A DNA stretch of 64,000 nt, taken from assembly GCA_963678705.1 (NCBI GenBank), contig CAVMBN010000131.1, forward strand, positions 310,001-374,000, written 5' to 3'. The translations under genes and the position numbers were made by a program. Each line of letters begins with the position of its first letter. The stretch's first letter is position 1. Origin of the DNA: Panorpa germanica. Lineage: Eukaryota; Arthropoda; Insecta; Mecoptera; Panorpidae. Shown here in pieces: positions 22,165-35,493 of the stretch. The notes under the pieces were generated by a model that was given only the letters and a program-made list of their open reading frames with translations, was not told the origin of the DNA and made no database searches.

Positions 22165-22329
22165 GTACACGACGTATTTGACCTTTTAATGCTCTAATTT
22201 ATTGAAGTGGTTTCGGTTGGTCGCTTAAGTCTTAGATTTTAAGTGGACTGTATGATTTGTTAATTTAACAGAGAAATATAATATTTCTTGTTACTACGAA
22301 TAATTTGTAGTCTTATATTAGAACAATGG

Positions 22330-23060
22330 TTCCAATATCTATATCTATTGTATTGTGACGGTTAGTTTGAACTAGACAATAATGCTATATACTAGTTTCT
22401 ACGACAACGATGAATTCTACTAACTAAATTAATTGTATTGCGACGATAAGTTTGGTTTATGTAATAATGCGATATACTAGGTTCTACGACAACGATGAAT
22501 TCTACTAACTAAATTGATTGCAATGCAACGATACGTTTTGTTTGTATAACATTGCGATATACTAGGTTCTACGACAACGATAAGTACTACTAACTAAATT
22601 GATTGTATTGCAACGATACGTTTTGTTTGTATAATAATGCGATCAACTATGGTTCTACGACAACGATAAGTACTACTAACTAAATTGATTGTATTGCTAC
22701 GATACGTTTTGTTTGTATAATAATGCGATAAACTATGGTTCTACGACAACGATAAGTACTACTAACTAAATTTATTGTATTGCAACGATACGTTTTGTTT
22801 GTATAATAATGCGATAAACTATGGTTCTGCGACAACGATAAGTACTACTTACTAAATTGATTGTATTGCGATGATATGTTTGTTCTATGTAATAATGTTA
22901 TAAACTATGGTTCTACGACAACGATAAGTACTACTAACTAAACTGATTGTATTGCGATGAAATGTTTGTTCTAGGTAATAATGTTATAAACTATGGTTCT
23001 ACGACAACGATACGTACTACTAACTAAATTGATTGTATTGCGATGATATGTTTCTAATAA
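22330..23060 (+). repeat. 86-bp tandem satellite array, about 8.5 copies
   Basis: Units recur every 85-86 bp; TAACTAAATTGATTGTATTG appears near 22421, 22506, 22591, 22677, 22763, 22849, 22935 and 23021. Each unit contains GGTTCTACGACAACGAT. Units near the left edge are more diverged, as is usual at array borders. Confidence 0.9.
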
Positions 23061-23078
23061 CTAAATTTATTTATAAGT

Positions 23079-23279
23079 TTGCTAATACGAGGATATATTG
23101 AATATAATATAATATACATCTGCGACAATGTTCATGATGGATTAATTCTAATTATCAAATGTAAACTATTATATATTATAGCGAAGTGGTTTGCCTTAAA
23201 TCATTTGGGCGGTAACAATATTTGGAATAGCAGAATGCTGTTTACTAGAAACAATTTGGCAGCGGTTTGGTTATATTAA
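23079..23279 (+). CDS. 66-codon frame conserved in both satellite elements
   Basis: The frame opens next to the satellite and ends in NNLAAVWLY. The copy at 53237-53437 is open over the same length with about five amino-acid differences. It has no recognisable motif and is rich in isoleucine. Conservation may simply reflect recent copying of the element, so coding is doubtful. Confidence 0.2.
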   Translation: MLIRGYIEYNIIYICDNVHDGLILIIKCKLLYIIAKWFALNHLGGNNIWNSRMLFTRNNLAAVWLY

Positions 23280-24052
23280 CTATTTGTATTAAGTTATTTG
23301 TCATATTCTATATTTATTATATTACTAACATATGCAGATTGTTACGACTTTGAATGGTTACGTGATGCTTACGAAATTAGCTTGTACGGAAATTGTACCT
23401 TTATAATGTTTAAATAATAATATTACTCTGGAGTTACTTAATATTTATTTTATCTTTTAACGAATATTTTGCTTATACATTAGCAGCATATGTTATTTTT
23501 ATTGAAGTTTGAATTATTTCATTACGACCCCTTATAATTAATTTGTAGACAACGGTAATTGTTACGACAGACTCACATTACACACACACTTATTAACTAA
23601 ATATAACACATACGGACAACGCCGGTTGATACAACTAAAACATAATGATAATTCTCTAATATCAGACTTCTAAACTCATATCACAACTTCAGTATATTTC
23701 TTTTGACATTTCTTATAATTTTTTCCTTTGTTTTTTAATTCTCAATATCTTACAAAACCATTCAATAATATAATAAATATTCAATATCCAACATCCAACA
23801 TCAATCAATAAACAACGAAACAAAATAACAAAACAGCAACAGAAAACAACAAAATCGAATTGGTAAAATAAATAGTATTATTTATTTACGAAAAAATCGG
23901 GAATACAAGAAAACTTATATGGAATATAAATAATATTTTATATGTGAGAGCTAATTTTGAAACAGTAAAATTGTATTCAATTCTAAGAGTTAAACTTCAC
24001 TTTATTATTTTAAATAGTTCTATTTTAATTTTAATTTTTTAGGATTGTGTAC

Positions 24053-24180
24053 TTAACAGTGACCTACTTACGACACTAAGCCCTATCACCTCTAACTATG
24101 TTAGCAGTATTTATGGTATCGTGGCCTTATTATGAAAACCTCACCACCGCCTCATATGTTTGAGATTATGTATGTACGAG
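24053..24180 (-). mobile_element. SINE fragment, same family as 20814-21073
   Basis: The stretch with GCAGTATTTATGGTATCGTGG and the following CACCACCGCCT matches the tail half of the complete SINE in the same orientation. The tRNA-like head is missing. It abuts the right edge of the satellite-bearing element. Confidence 0.65.
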
Positions 24181-24269
24181 TACATAATACAAAATATATA
24201 TTTTATTATATTTGAACTTAAGTATTTATTTAAAGTACATTTATTGTTTATTATTATTATTAAATTATT

Positions 24270-24886
24270 ACAAAAGCTTATAACAGTATTTCTATGAGAC
24301 TTATTAGTCTGTAAATTATACAATTCTTTTAATTCATTAGCAGCACCCTTAAATGTTTTAGCATTATCACAATAAATTTTAGTGGGCATGCCTCGTCTAG
24401 AAATAAAACGATTAAGACATGCCAAGAATGTTTCAGTTCTTAAATCAGAAACTACTTCCATGTGTATGGCCTTTGTTGAAAAGCAAACAAACAATGAAAT
24501 GTAGCCTTTTGTAATCATGGTTTACGTATGCGAGCTATCTTTATATTAAAGGGTCCACAAAAATCTACACCTACATGCTGAAATGGTCTCGTAGCTGTAA
24601 CTCTGTCAGTTGGTAAAGAACCCATCAATTGTTTAGCAGATTCAGCCTTCAATCGCGAACATATAACACATTTGTATAGTACCTTTTTGACCTCCCGTAT
24701 GCCATTGATAATCCAGAACTTTTGAGACAAGGAGCTGAGTACTAATCTAGCACCAGCATGGAGCAAACGTAAGTGCTCATTTTTAATTATGATAGAGGTG
24801 ATATTGTTGGCCTTTGGCAGTATGACTGGGTGCATTTTATCTTTTGCAATGCCTGCATTTTGTAATCTGCCACCAACACGAATCAA
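24270..24886 (-). pseudogene. BEL/Pao integrase region, incomplete
   Basis: The zinc-binding and core parts are visible: HAGARLVLSSL, CVICSRLKA, VGVDFCGPF, CFSTKAIHME and YCDNAKTF. The C-terminal part is not present before the SINE fragment. Confidence 0.82.
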
Positions 24887-25147
24887 GCCAGCGCTGTCTA
24901 TGAAAGGATGGAGATTACCTATACCAGTTTTGATAATCGTGCCACCTAAGAGGCATTTTATTTCTTAAAAAAATATTTGTCTTTGAACTGAGCGAATGAT
25001 AATTAATAAGGAATTATGAAGTTCTTGTGGAGATAAATGTCCATTTGAACTGTGAACTGTCTTTTTACAGTTATTAAAGAATCTGTACACGTAAGCTAAG
25101 ACACGCTGTAGTTTATTGATATTGGAAATTTTTTTAAACAAGTCTAA

Positions 25148-27307
25148 CTATAAAGGTGCTTGTTCGACTTCAATGTTACAAACATTACAGTTTATATCTT
25201 CATCATCTGATGGAAGTACTGTATTTAAATCAAAATAATGATCATGTTTAAAATCACAATTGGATAGATACTGAGGACCGTTCCACCAAAGATTCTGATT
25301 CTTTAAGTGTTGTGGTTCTATACCACGAGAAATTATATTAGCTGGGTTATCAGCTGATTTTACATAGTACCAAGAGAATTTATCTGTAAGTTCTGTTATT
25401 TTCTTTACTCTGTTATAAACATAGATATTGGCTTTTAATTTGTCCGCTTGAATCCAAGCAAGGACTATTTTAGAATCACAATAAAAGAAAACTCTATGTT
25501 CCAATCTAGTCTTAAGTAAATTACTAACTCTAGCCGCAAGTTGCGCCAGCAAAACTGCACTATTTAGCTCTAGTTGGGGTATTGTAAGTACCTTACCTAA
25601 TGGAGCCACACGAGACTTGGCGCAAATTAATTTTGTTTTTACCTTGCCATTTGCTGTAACGGTTCTCAAGTAAAGGCAGCACCCGTACGCTTTCATAGAT
25701 GCGTCTGCATAGCCTATCAACTCTGCAGTAACAAAATTTTCCTCCTTTATAAGTCGATCTATTGAAATACTGTCTGCTTTCTTTAGACCATTGAGGAACT
25801 TTTCCCACATCTGTAATTGTTTGTCAGGCAGCGGTGCATCCCAATCTATTTTCAAAAACCAAAGCTCTTGCATAATTAACTTGGCAACTACAATTATAGG
25901 ACCAATCAATTCTAACGGATCAAATAAAGTCCCAATAAAACTAAGTACTTTTCTTTTAGTATTTAAATTGTTATTATTCGTGTTAGGACACTTAAAGGTA
26001 AATGTATCCGAAATAATGTTGTATTTTAGACCTAATGTTTTGATAATGGTTGATTTATTCAAATCTAATTCATTGATATATTTTTTATCACTAGAGATGT
26101 CGTCGAGCACTGAGGGATGATTGGAAGACCATTTGTGCAATTTAAAATTACCTAATTGTAGTAAATCAATTAATTGAGACTTTAATTCAAATAATTCTTC
26201 CACGTCATCACACCCAACTATGACATCATCAACATACGTATTGTAGCACATTGCTCTCGCTGCAAGAGGATATTTATGTTTGTAGCGATGGGCAAGTTCT
26301 ATGAGACATCGTGTGGCCAAAAAGGTAGAAGATTTCAGTCCGTATGTTACAGTCTTTAATTGCAAACAACTGATGGGCTTACCTGGATCATCTCTCCATA
26401 AGATATTTTGTAAGACATTGTAAGTGTCATTTGTTAGAATGCAGCGGAACATTTTTTCTATGTCACAGACAATTGTGTACACATAAGTTCTAAACAGTAT
26501 GAGAATATCGAAGAGCTCGCCTTGAACCACAGGAATATTCAGCATAACATCGTTGAGAGAAACTTTATTTTTAGAACGCATACTTCCATCAAAGACCACA
26601 CGCAATTTAGTAGTTTTGCTGTCATTATTGGTAACTGCATGATGCGCTAAAAAATAATTAGGAGTATTATAAACATCATAAGAACTTATATCTATTTCCC
26701 TGTCATGTCCAATTTCTATATATTGATCAATGAATTTTTTATATACCTTCAATAGTGAAGGATTTCATTTAAATCTGTTTTCTAACACATAGAATCTTTG
26801 CAGGGCGACTGAGAAAGAATCCCCCAATTCTAGTTCGTTTACTGGGCTGACTAATGGCAAATCAACAGTGAAGGTATTATTTTTAAGTAGTACTGAATTT
26901 TTAAAAATATGTTCAGCCTTTAAATATTCCTCAGTAAACTTATCTGTCTCTTCTGGGACTTTCTCAGTCGTCCAAAATTGCTCCATAACATTTTCAAGGG
27001 TTGTATTGTCACAAATGGCCAAATTAGATACTATATTTGTGTATGAATTATTATTTTGATTATGCAATTTGCCTGCAACTACATATCCAAATGTAGTGTT
27101 CTGTAAAACTGAGCCATTATTTAATTTAATACAGCCACCTAATAGAATGGCAAAATATACATCCGCACCCAATAGCAATGATATTTTCGAGGGTACATTA
27201 TACTGCTCATCAGCTAGTGTAATATTTTTGGGAAAAATAACTTTGGATGTATCAATAAAAATTTGAGACAAAGGCGTAGTGATAGACTCAACTACATGAC
27301 AATTCAC
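25148..27307 (-). pseudogene. BEL/Pao reverse transcriptase and RNase H region
   Basis: The segment 26765-27307 holds the linker ahead of RT. The part 25148-26752 carries the RT core, including the YVDD catalytic box, and the RNase H (LIGYADASMKAYG, FYCDSKIVLAW). These copy the RNA genome into DNA within virus-like particles. A fossil. Confidence 0.88.
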
Positions 27308-27376
27308 CTTGTGATTAATATTTCTGTTATAATTTGACTGTATGTTTAAAATTGCTGAGTGGTATAATTTTGTGGC

Positions 27377-28773
27377 TTAATTGCCTATACCAATTATGTT
27401 ACTAGTTTGAGTAGTTGTGCGTAAACACAATTTTTTTAAAAGTTCAGCAGTCACAAATGATGCTTGGCTACCACTATCGAGCAATGCACGAACTAGAAAC
27501 TCGCGACCAAATTTGTCAACGATTTTTACCTTCATAGTAGGCAGTAATATGGTACCCCCCAAATTATCATTGCTAGAGCACATTACAACTGGAGCTTCAG
27601 TTGTCTTGCCAGCCAGCCAACCAGCTTCTGCTTTATCACATAACAATTTGCTATGCATACCTTTACATTTGTGACATTTATATTTATTCTCAAGGGGACA
27701 CCTGTCACTATGGGTTTTCAAACATAGCGAACATAATTTATGTTCTTGAACGAAGGAATTACGCGTCTCTAAAGGAGCCATTTTGAATTTTGGACATTTA
27801 AAAATTGGATGGTCCATATTACAATATCTACATGCTACATTGTAGCGAGTAGTGACATTGGAAACTCTCGAGTGCGAATATTCTCTATAATTTTTGTCAT
27901 TTGACATATTTTTATACGGTGAGCTATCCTCAAGTGCAATTGCACGTTTTTCTAAAAATGAAATATATTTTGCCATAGTAGGCAGCTTTTCTAAGTTTCT
28001 TTCCATGTGGAAATTGCGGCTAGTTAATATATCTAGCTTCCTGCTTAAGATTGAAATTAAAATCATATCCCATTTGTCTACAGGCTCATCAAGATTTTTT
28101 AAAGCTTGTAATTGCTGTTAACTTGACATAAAAAAGCCCTTATAGCGACTGCAGTACCCTTCTGCATGTTTGGAATATCAAGTAATATATTAATATGATT
28201 AGAAATTAATCGCGCCTTATTATCATACCGCGCTAACAATAAATCAAGAGCCTCTTTATATGAGCTGTTCACAAGCGGCAGATTTATAATTATTGAAAGT
28301 GCTTCATCAAGTACATACTTTCTCAAATAAAAGAGCCTTTGCACATCTGAGAGTGATGTATTATTATGAACAACCGCTTGGAAGAGCTCATAAAAGGGCT
28401 TAAACCTGGTTATATCCTTGCCATCGAAGGTTGGAATTTCCACCGCTGGAAGTTTTGATGCAACTAAGCTAGAACAAGTAGGCCTATTAACTTCTTTTAA
28501 TTTGGTGATACTAGCATTTAACTTGGCTAGAATATTAAAGTATTTTTCTTCGACTTCCTCTATGTCCTCATCATCCTGTTCATCAATTTCTAAAATACTG
28601 GATTGCGTGAGCTCGTACGATTGATAGGTGGTCATCAACTTTTCTTTTTTCGCCTCCAGCAACTCCACTGTACCGGATTCGAGGGCCCTTGAGTCGCTGA
28701 CGTAATTGTCCATCCTTGATATTGAACCTTTTGCAGTCGTCCGCGCCGTTTTAAGCCTTTTTAATCCCTCCAT
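27377..28773 (-). pseudogene. BEL/Pao gag and protease region
   Basis: The Gag part begins near 28773 with the charged helical N-terminus usual for Pao Gag. It continues to zinc-knuckle-like clusters (CRYCNMDH...CPKF, CSLCLKTH, CHKCKGMH) that bind RNA. The aspartic protease motif LLDSGSQASF lies near 27490. A fossil; no intact polyprotein is implied. Confidence 0.85.
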
Positions 28774-29089
28774 ATTGCTTAGGTGATAAACTCGTACTTT
28801 TATGATAGACGAAACGTGGATGACAAAACTAATCCAGCTTAATCCAGCAACTTAGTAAGTTGTTAATAATTTGGTACTTGTAGATAGTAATAAAAGAATT
28901 GTACCTTGATGAGTAAAAAAGTATTTTACTCTCTTCCAGCGTCCTTGTACCCCTTTCCGTATTAATATTTTTCTTGAATAATTTTTCTTGAAATGTGAAT
29001 ATGTAGTATCCAAATCATCTGTGAATCCGCTTAAATCAAGCGTTGCATTACCCAATCAATGGCAATTGATGACTTCCCGAGCCGCCATA

Positions 29090-29472
29090 GGGTAAATGTA
29101 AAAAAATAGCTTGTACACGTGCCGGGTACTATATAGATGTAACCTCAAAACACAACGAAATCACACGCGGTTAGTAAACTCGAAGGACCAGCTTCGCATG
29201 TACGAAATAAAACCATGCGAGTAAAATGGATTGAATATTTTATTTAAATATTCAAAGATAAAATTAAATTACACTTTTCTTAAATAACTTTAATCAATTT
29301 CTTATTATACAAATTGATTGTGAATCATGGCCTCTGCCAGTGTAAAAGGCCAGAACACGACTAACTTGCATGACATATGGCTCTGCCGTACACACCAATG
29401 CCACAGTAATGTTGCCCTGCGTATAACTTCTACCAGAGACAACAATACATTGCAATATTGAAATGTCAACAG
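29090..29472 (-). repeat. Candidate 5' LTR of the BEL/Pao element
   Basis: Upstream of Gag on the minus strand, the stretch begins TGTTGACATT, carries AATAAA-like signals (29240-29250), and is followed by TGGCGGCTCGGGAAG as a possible primer binding site. No second copy is available to fix its ends, so borders are approximate. Confidence 0.4.
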
Positions 29473-30520
29473 AGACATATCTTATGTTTTGTACTGAACA
29501 ATTAAGTTAAAATATAACTAAAGTTAGCAGAAATATATGTAAATATATGTAATTTAACAGAAAAGAATAATACAAAAGAAATAAAAAAGGTAGGAAAAAA
29601 TAGAGCCTGTAATTATCAAACAGGTAGATTTATATAACTTTAAGTGTAATAACTTTAAAATAGTACAAAAACTTGAGTAAGTAACAGTAATAAGTAACAG
29701 GAAAATAAGATTACAGAAAATTTTATTAAGTATGAAACATCGACAACTGATAAAATGTTTTTTAAGGAATAAACTGACCAAATTAGGTTTTCTCAAGGAG
29801 AGTACGTCGAGCCGTTGAACCATACATATAACCAACTGTAAAATGCTACAAATGTCTAAAATACAGTCATACCTCCCACGAATGGCATTCTCACGTATTG
29901 TTAGATAAGTCTGTGAAAGTTACGAACACACATGAACAACTACAACTGCAAGGTGCACAAGTTTTAAGGGAGATTTGTATAAAATGAAATTAAATAATTT
30001 ATGGCAGACTACAATTAAAACTTTCATGAGGTTCGTGGTGAAGTAGCGGCAAGGCAATACAGTAACTTCCTGTGTTCCATTCCTACACAAAATAAATTTG
30101 AACTAATCTGAATCAATAATGAAATCTTCCCACTTATAGAAGGCTCAGCAAATGATTCTGATTTAATTCCTATATAAGACAAGCCCAATAACAAAACGTG
30201 GTTACAAAAAATCCCAAAACAGTAACCTTTTAACATCCAAAAACCAAAAATAAATGTTCAATTTTAATTTTAACACAGAACATAGAATTTACATACCATA
30301 TACTCTAATATATATCAAAAAAAGAAGTCGCGTAGCCAGCAAAGAATCACTATAATTTTTAGATGATGACTTTTTAATGAGCATCTTAAATATTGCATAG
30401 GTATTGCAAATTACAATTTGTAACCAATAATATAGTCAAATAGTCAAAATATAATTAATTTAAATATTAAAATAATAGAATATGGGGTAATGTTACGGAC
30501 AACAGGGGAAAATTAATAGA
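29473..30520. other. Intergenic, nothing recognised
   Basis: AT-rich sequence with only short chance frames. Confidence 0.4.
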
Positions 30521-31085
30521 AAGGTTGACGGACAATAATATTTTAGTAGTCCTAAAAGTGCATCCCTAATACTAACCACACCTTGTATCAACACTTATAT
30601 GGTCAGTCCTACCAGATTCACATGGAACTGATTCCTTTCCAATTCATATGAACTGGTCAGGAATAATATGTAACATCTCCGAAGCGGATTGGAATCTATA
30701 TGTTAAAGAAATAACTAATAATAACATTGCATTTAATGAAGATGTTCACATAGATGTAATAACACAATCTATTATTTCCAAGATATTAGCAGTAGCAAAT
30801 AATTCCGCTTCAAAAAAGAAAGAATTCAGGCTCTACTTATTAATATAAAGATAGCAACATTTAACAGGTACAAACGTCACAAAACTGTTAAACCTTTTTT
30901 CGAATTTCAAAGGTTAAGATCAGTAGCACAAGAAGCCATGTACCAAGCAAGGAAACAATTATGGGAATAATTTTTATATACCATAAGTTCACAAACAACT
31001 ACAAAAAAGTATGAAACAAAATAAAATCATAAGAGGCAACCAAACAAACTTTCATGGTGACTCTTGGATTACTAGGTTCATTTTA
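30520..31085 (+). mobile_element. LINE ORF2 fragment (endonuclease end and linker)
   Basis: Scattered frames read as the end of an APE-type endonuclease (WSVLPDSHGTDSFPIHMNW) followed by the linker to reverse transcriptase (ADWNLYVKEIT, FFEFQRLRSVAQEAMYQARK, then IRGNQTN). The spacing is that of I- or Jockey-like LINEs. The fragment is old, with several stops and frameshifts, and ends before the RT core. Confidence 0.65.
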
Positions 31086-33467
31086 AATAACTGGAATATA
31101 TTTTACAAGAGTACATATAAGGGAAAATTAATGCTAAAGATTAGAGCTAAATATGCAATCTGGATAAAAAGTCAGTGTCAAGGTGCGTTTAATTATTATG
31201 TACTTTGGTAAAATCGTAATATAGAAATTAAATTAGGAATGATTAGGAAGAAAATTAGAATAACATAGGAGAACCACTTTCAAAACAAGTTGAATAATAC
31301 AAAAAGTTTAAAATATTTCTGTTGATTTTGCATAACAAATGGTCATGGTATTATTAATCTCAGTAATCAACGCGTAAATCATTTACATAATAGAAACATT
31401 AATCCACAAGATACGTGCATAAAAACTCTTTATATATTCCATTTGTTAGGATTCATAGTTTGAAAAGTTCATGTGTTATTAATATTTATAAACAATATAT
31501 TTGGTACAAATTGTAAATTGGTTTGTCCATATTACCATGTTCTTGTTTTGAATCACCTTAAAATGTTAAATACTTATTAATGTTAAATACTAAATAAATA
31601 AATGTTAATAACTTATTATATCTACTAAATCGTAATATTTAATTTTAAAATAGTAATTGTTCTTGCAACAAGTGCGGTAGTTTATTCTAAAGAATGTAAT
31701 TTATTAGATAAATTTATAGAAGAATAATAACTCTCCTAAAAAAATTTAAAATTATTTAAAGACAATTCAGACCTTAACCATCATTTTCTGAATTACTTTT
31801 CGACGGATATAAAATAAATAACACTATTAGGGAACATTCCTTGAATTTGTGAGAAAAGAATGCATCTAATTGACAAAATTGTTGCTTATACTACAAGATA
31901 TTTGGTTTAACTTATATCAATCTACTGCAATTTAGAGAACACTTTTACGTAAACAATGAAACTTATTTTACTATAGTACACATTTCTTTTATTTTTTTTT
32001 AAGATAGTATAAAAGCAATGATCATTTATCGTAATTATTAATTTAATTGTTATTAGTTTATTCTTTATTACAAGTACCGCAAAAAGGTTGTCGTCTTAAT
32101 TTTAGTATGTCCTACGCTTAGTCTCTGTCAACTTCTTTATTTTCTATACTATTGCAATGACCCAGAGGAAGAAGACCATTTAGCAATTTTTTATTATTAT
32201 TTACTGAATTTACTGAGTTATTGGGTTGTGCAAATTTTCCTAATTTTTATTTACTTATTCGGATACACTTAATGCATTTGTTGTTATTATTATATTAGTG
32301 TGTTTTTCTTGTATTACATAATACAAGTTATGAAATACATATGTATACATATACATTATTACATATGCATTTCATTACTTTATAGATAGTGATGTCTTCC
32401 GATTTTTAATTTTGTATTTATTACAGGTAGCATGTGTTTTAATTAATGACTTGCAAAAATCAGTTTTTAAATTTTGGATAAATTAGTTTATATCATTAAC
32501 TATTTTGTTTCCTTTCCAATTTATATAATAATTTTATTTATATAATAAACTGTGTGGTTTTGAATAGCTTGGATTCATTATATTGTTTGTAGTGACATAT
32601 TTTGTTTTTCATGCATCAGTGCTATTTTTATTTGTAATGGTTTATCTTAGATTTTCCAAAGGATGAGATATTTTAATATTCAATATGTTGCAAATATAAC
32701 AACAATAAATAACAATAACAATAAACCTAAGAATTAACAATAAAATAAATAAGGCTTCTTCATAATTATAATATTTTTAGTAAATATTTGTATTATAACA
32801 CGTACTAAGTATTGAACCATGAACTACGTATTGAATTCCATAGTTGAACTTTTTGAAGTTATAAATCGCTTTAACTTTTTTTTTTTTTATTTATTTAAAA
32901 AAAAATTGTTTTTGTTCATATATTTTGTGTAATGTATCAGCCTTTATTTTCCGTCAAATAATTAAAAATCGGTTCCTTAGATATCGCAATTTATACGATC
33001 GTGGAAGATTTGTACGAGTTTTTTAGCTTATTACCTCTGACCGATATTTATCCCTATTTTCGTCTTTAATAACCAGGCTATAAGTGATATTACTTACTGA
33101 CTTCTAAAATGAAAACAATATTTATTTTTGTTAAATGGAATCAGTTATTACTGAACTACGGCATTATAACGTTTATGGGGGGTAACATCAGTATCACATC
33201 TAAGTAATTATTGTGATTTTTGACAAAGAAAATATTCTGCATGTCCTGAAATTTCCTACAAAAGTTTAGCCTAGACTGATTGCAATCTACTACCATAGTA
33301 TGCATGTACATTTATTAACATCTCATGAAATTAAACGGAAACACCAAATTAGCTTGTAAAGGAATATACCTGATATTTTGTTTTACAAATATTTACGTTT
33401 TTTTTACTTTATTATGCAACTTTCAAATATTACAAAACTGGAAAAAATCACACGAAATATAAAAATA
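31086..33467. other. Long AT-rich intergenic stretch, nothing recognised
   Basis: No frame above about 65 codons and no repeat shared with the rest of the window were seen over 2.4 kb. It may include old, unrecognisable elements. Confidence 0.4.
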
Positions 33468-33700
33468 CTAGCATTTATCTCCGTCGCAAGCGACGTCTGT
33501 ATTTTGTGTGTGAATTAAATTTTATTTCAAATTTTAGTTTCATTTTTAAATTGAAATATTTAACTCGTTCTATATTAATTATGTATGTAATGTAAATAAC
33601 AATAAATAATTTTTCATTTAAACTGACAAAAATCTTTTTCAACAAAATATAATTTTTTTTCAATTTATTCGTTATTTTTTTCAAAATTTAGGATTTAAGA
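33468..33700 (-). mobile_element. Helitron 3' fragment, same family as 18059-19663
   Basis: On the minus strand it ends with the hairpin CGTCGC-TT-GCGACG and CTAG (33468-33471), and matches about 230 bp of the 3' part of the tandem Helitrons. The 5' part is missing. The next base after CTAG on that strand is T, in keeping with A|T insertion. Confidence 0.75.
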
Positions 33701-33879
33701 GAATAATTACGATGACGACAAAGATAACAAAAGTGAAACAACAATGAAGTAATTTAATTAAAATATATTAAATATCTTTGCATACTAATTTTATAAGGTT
33801 TAATAAAGTTTTAAACTGAAAATATAAGAAAAACCTTTTCATTTTGAAGTAAACCTTGAAATATATATTATATATTCAT
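33701..33879. other. Short AT-rich spacer
   Basis: Nothing recognised between the Helitron fragment and the TA array. Confidence 0.4.
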
Positions 33880-33882
33880 ATA

Positions 33883-33973
<91 letters not shown>
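33880..33973. repeat. TA microsatellite left of the gypsy element
   Basis: TA run with a few TTTA variants, ending directly at the LTR edge TGTCACG. Confidence 0.95.
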
Positions 33974-34851
33974 TGTCACGAATTTGCGGGCGTCTGAGGA
34001 GACAAAAATTATAGTTATAAAATAATAACTGGAATTAGCAGAAAAGGTTGCGCATCCCTGTACACATATAAAGACATTTTGATACAGACTCGTTACGTGA
34101 CAGACTCGTCTGCACATAACTTAATACGCGTGTTCGTTGGAGATAACATAAACAACTGCATTCCGCGTACATCTGTTATTGTTTGCATGTGATTTTTTTA
34201 AAACCAAATATTACGCGTATTAAATGGAACGTCATAGAAATTGTCGAAAGGTCAAACAGCGTATTTGGATAATTATAGGAATATTCTGGAAAGTCAGAGG
34301 TGTCGTGACCAGGGGTAGTCTGCTGCGTAGACCTCGGATGTAAAAGGAGCAGAGCATCGCGTAGCGGGATAGTGTGCAAACTGTTAGGCCATGAATAATA
34401 AGTAACAAGCAATCTGCTAGAGCATGTAATAAGTGAAATATTAAACAGTAATAATTATAAAGCAGTTGTAATTGTTTTGTGTTAATAAATAAATTCTGTA
34501 AAAGTGTAAATCCTTCTTATTATTTAATTGTGGCTATTTCCTAATTTAATAAGTTACAACGCGACTAAATAGTGTAAACAATTGCTCCGCTCGGTAATAA
34601 AAAAAGAACCCCAGTCGCAGGCGTACTACGGCGTATATTTAGAAGGTTCGAGAATCTTGGTCTTCCTTCCTTTAATCGTCGCTCGCACATACAAATTTGT
34701 ACCTTTGGCATCCTAGAAGGTTCTAGAGCCAGACTCCCTTTATCCCTCTTTCACGCCTTTACAAGTTTGTAACATTTGGTGTTAGAAGCTGAAGAGGATA
34801 GCTGCTACGTACACACAAGCCGTCTCCGTTACGCACAGTAAAATTGTAACA
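33974..34851 (+). repeat. 5' LTR of the gypsy element
   Basis: 878 bp, paired with 42947-43805. It carries ATTATAAAG as a TATA-like box near 34454 and AATAAA near 34485. A primer-site-like sequence, AACATTTGGTGTTAGAAG, occurs inside the LTR near 34768 as well as just after it. Confidence 0.9.
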
Positions 34852-35493
34852 TTTGGTGTCAGAAGTGGGATAGCCACAGTTACGACCGCTGCAGAAAGAA
34901 TTCGAAGAAGAAAAACAGGAGAGTCTGAAACTACGTTTCCAAAGAGTTTTTCAGAAACTTCTAGTCGGGATTTTCCGCAAGAAGGATTTTCAGAAGAGGA
35001 AGGTTAGAGAAAAACGGTAATAATAATTTTAAAGAAACTCTAGAGAATTCCAGAACCTTCCAGAAACTTCTAGAAAGAAGTTTTAAAACAATTTACAACA
35101 GAACACACAACAAAAATGGAGGCAGATTTATTGAAAGAATTAAGAAAAATATTTCAAGAACAGGCAAAAAAATCTAAAGAATAGATATTTGAGATATTTC
35201 AAGAACAGGCAGAAAAGTCTAAAGAAGGAAATGTTGAAATAAAAAAAATAATTCAAGAACAGACAGAACGGTCTAAAGAAGACATATTCGAGAAGTTTTA
35301 AGAACAAACAGATGTATTACAAAAACAGAATTTAGCGTTCCAAGTACAGTTGCAAGCTGCAGAAGATGCTTGCAGAGGATCCAAAAAGGAATTAGAAATG
35401 CGCATAGACAAGATAGAAGATCATGTAAAGCAAAGCCTTCAATCAGTAACAGTACGACAGGAGGTAGCTGAGACTAAAATTCAAGAAATAGAA

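Larger units (their letters stand above)
22165..24052 (+). mobile_element. Satellite-bearing repeat element, copy A
   Basis: The 1.9-kb unit matches, in inverted orientation, 52476-54695. Both copies start at GTACACGACGTAT and end at GGATTGTGTAC, giving very short inverted ends GTACAC/GTGTAC. It contains an 86-bp tandem array (22330-23060), then a conserved unique segment with a 66-codon frame, then an AT-rich right part. The structure suits a non-autonomous DNA element that carries and spreads satellite arrays, but the superfamily is not clear and no target duplication was found. Confidence 0.65.
24270..29472 (-). mobile_element. BEL/Pao retrotransposon, broken, 3' end missing
   Basis: Gag, protease, reverse transcriptase, RNase H and integrase lie in BEL/Pao order on the minus strand, and the RT sequence type (VFDGSMRS, CDIEKMF, TYGLKSST, NTYVDD) is that of Pao elements. 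A candidate 5' LTR lies at about 29090-29472. The 3' end, including the end of integrase and the 3' LTR, is not seen. The copy is broken in several places and is of moderate age. Confidence 0.88.

Noticed and set aside
22330-23060. CRISPR-like array
   Set aside because: The 86-bp units are contiguous satellite monomers with no unique spacers, in a eukaryotic genome.
22158-24064. GGTGACTGT / ACAGTGACC as terminal inverted repeats of satellite element A
   Set aside because: The right-hand copy lies in sequence that aligns with the neighbouring SINE, and the inverted copy B lacks both ends, so the match is probably chance.
24141-24269. Continuation of the BEL/Pao integrase to 24141
   Set aside because: The frame stays open past about 24270 but the sequence loses integrase character and becomes simple AT-rich repeat next to the SINE fragment.
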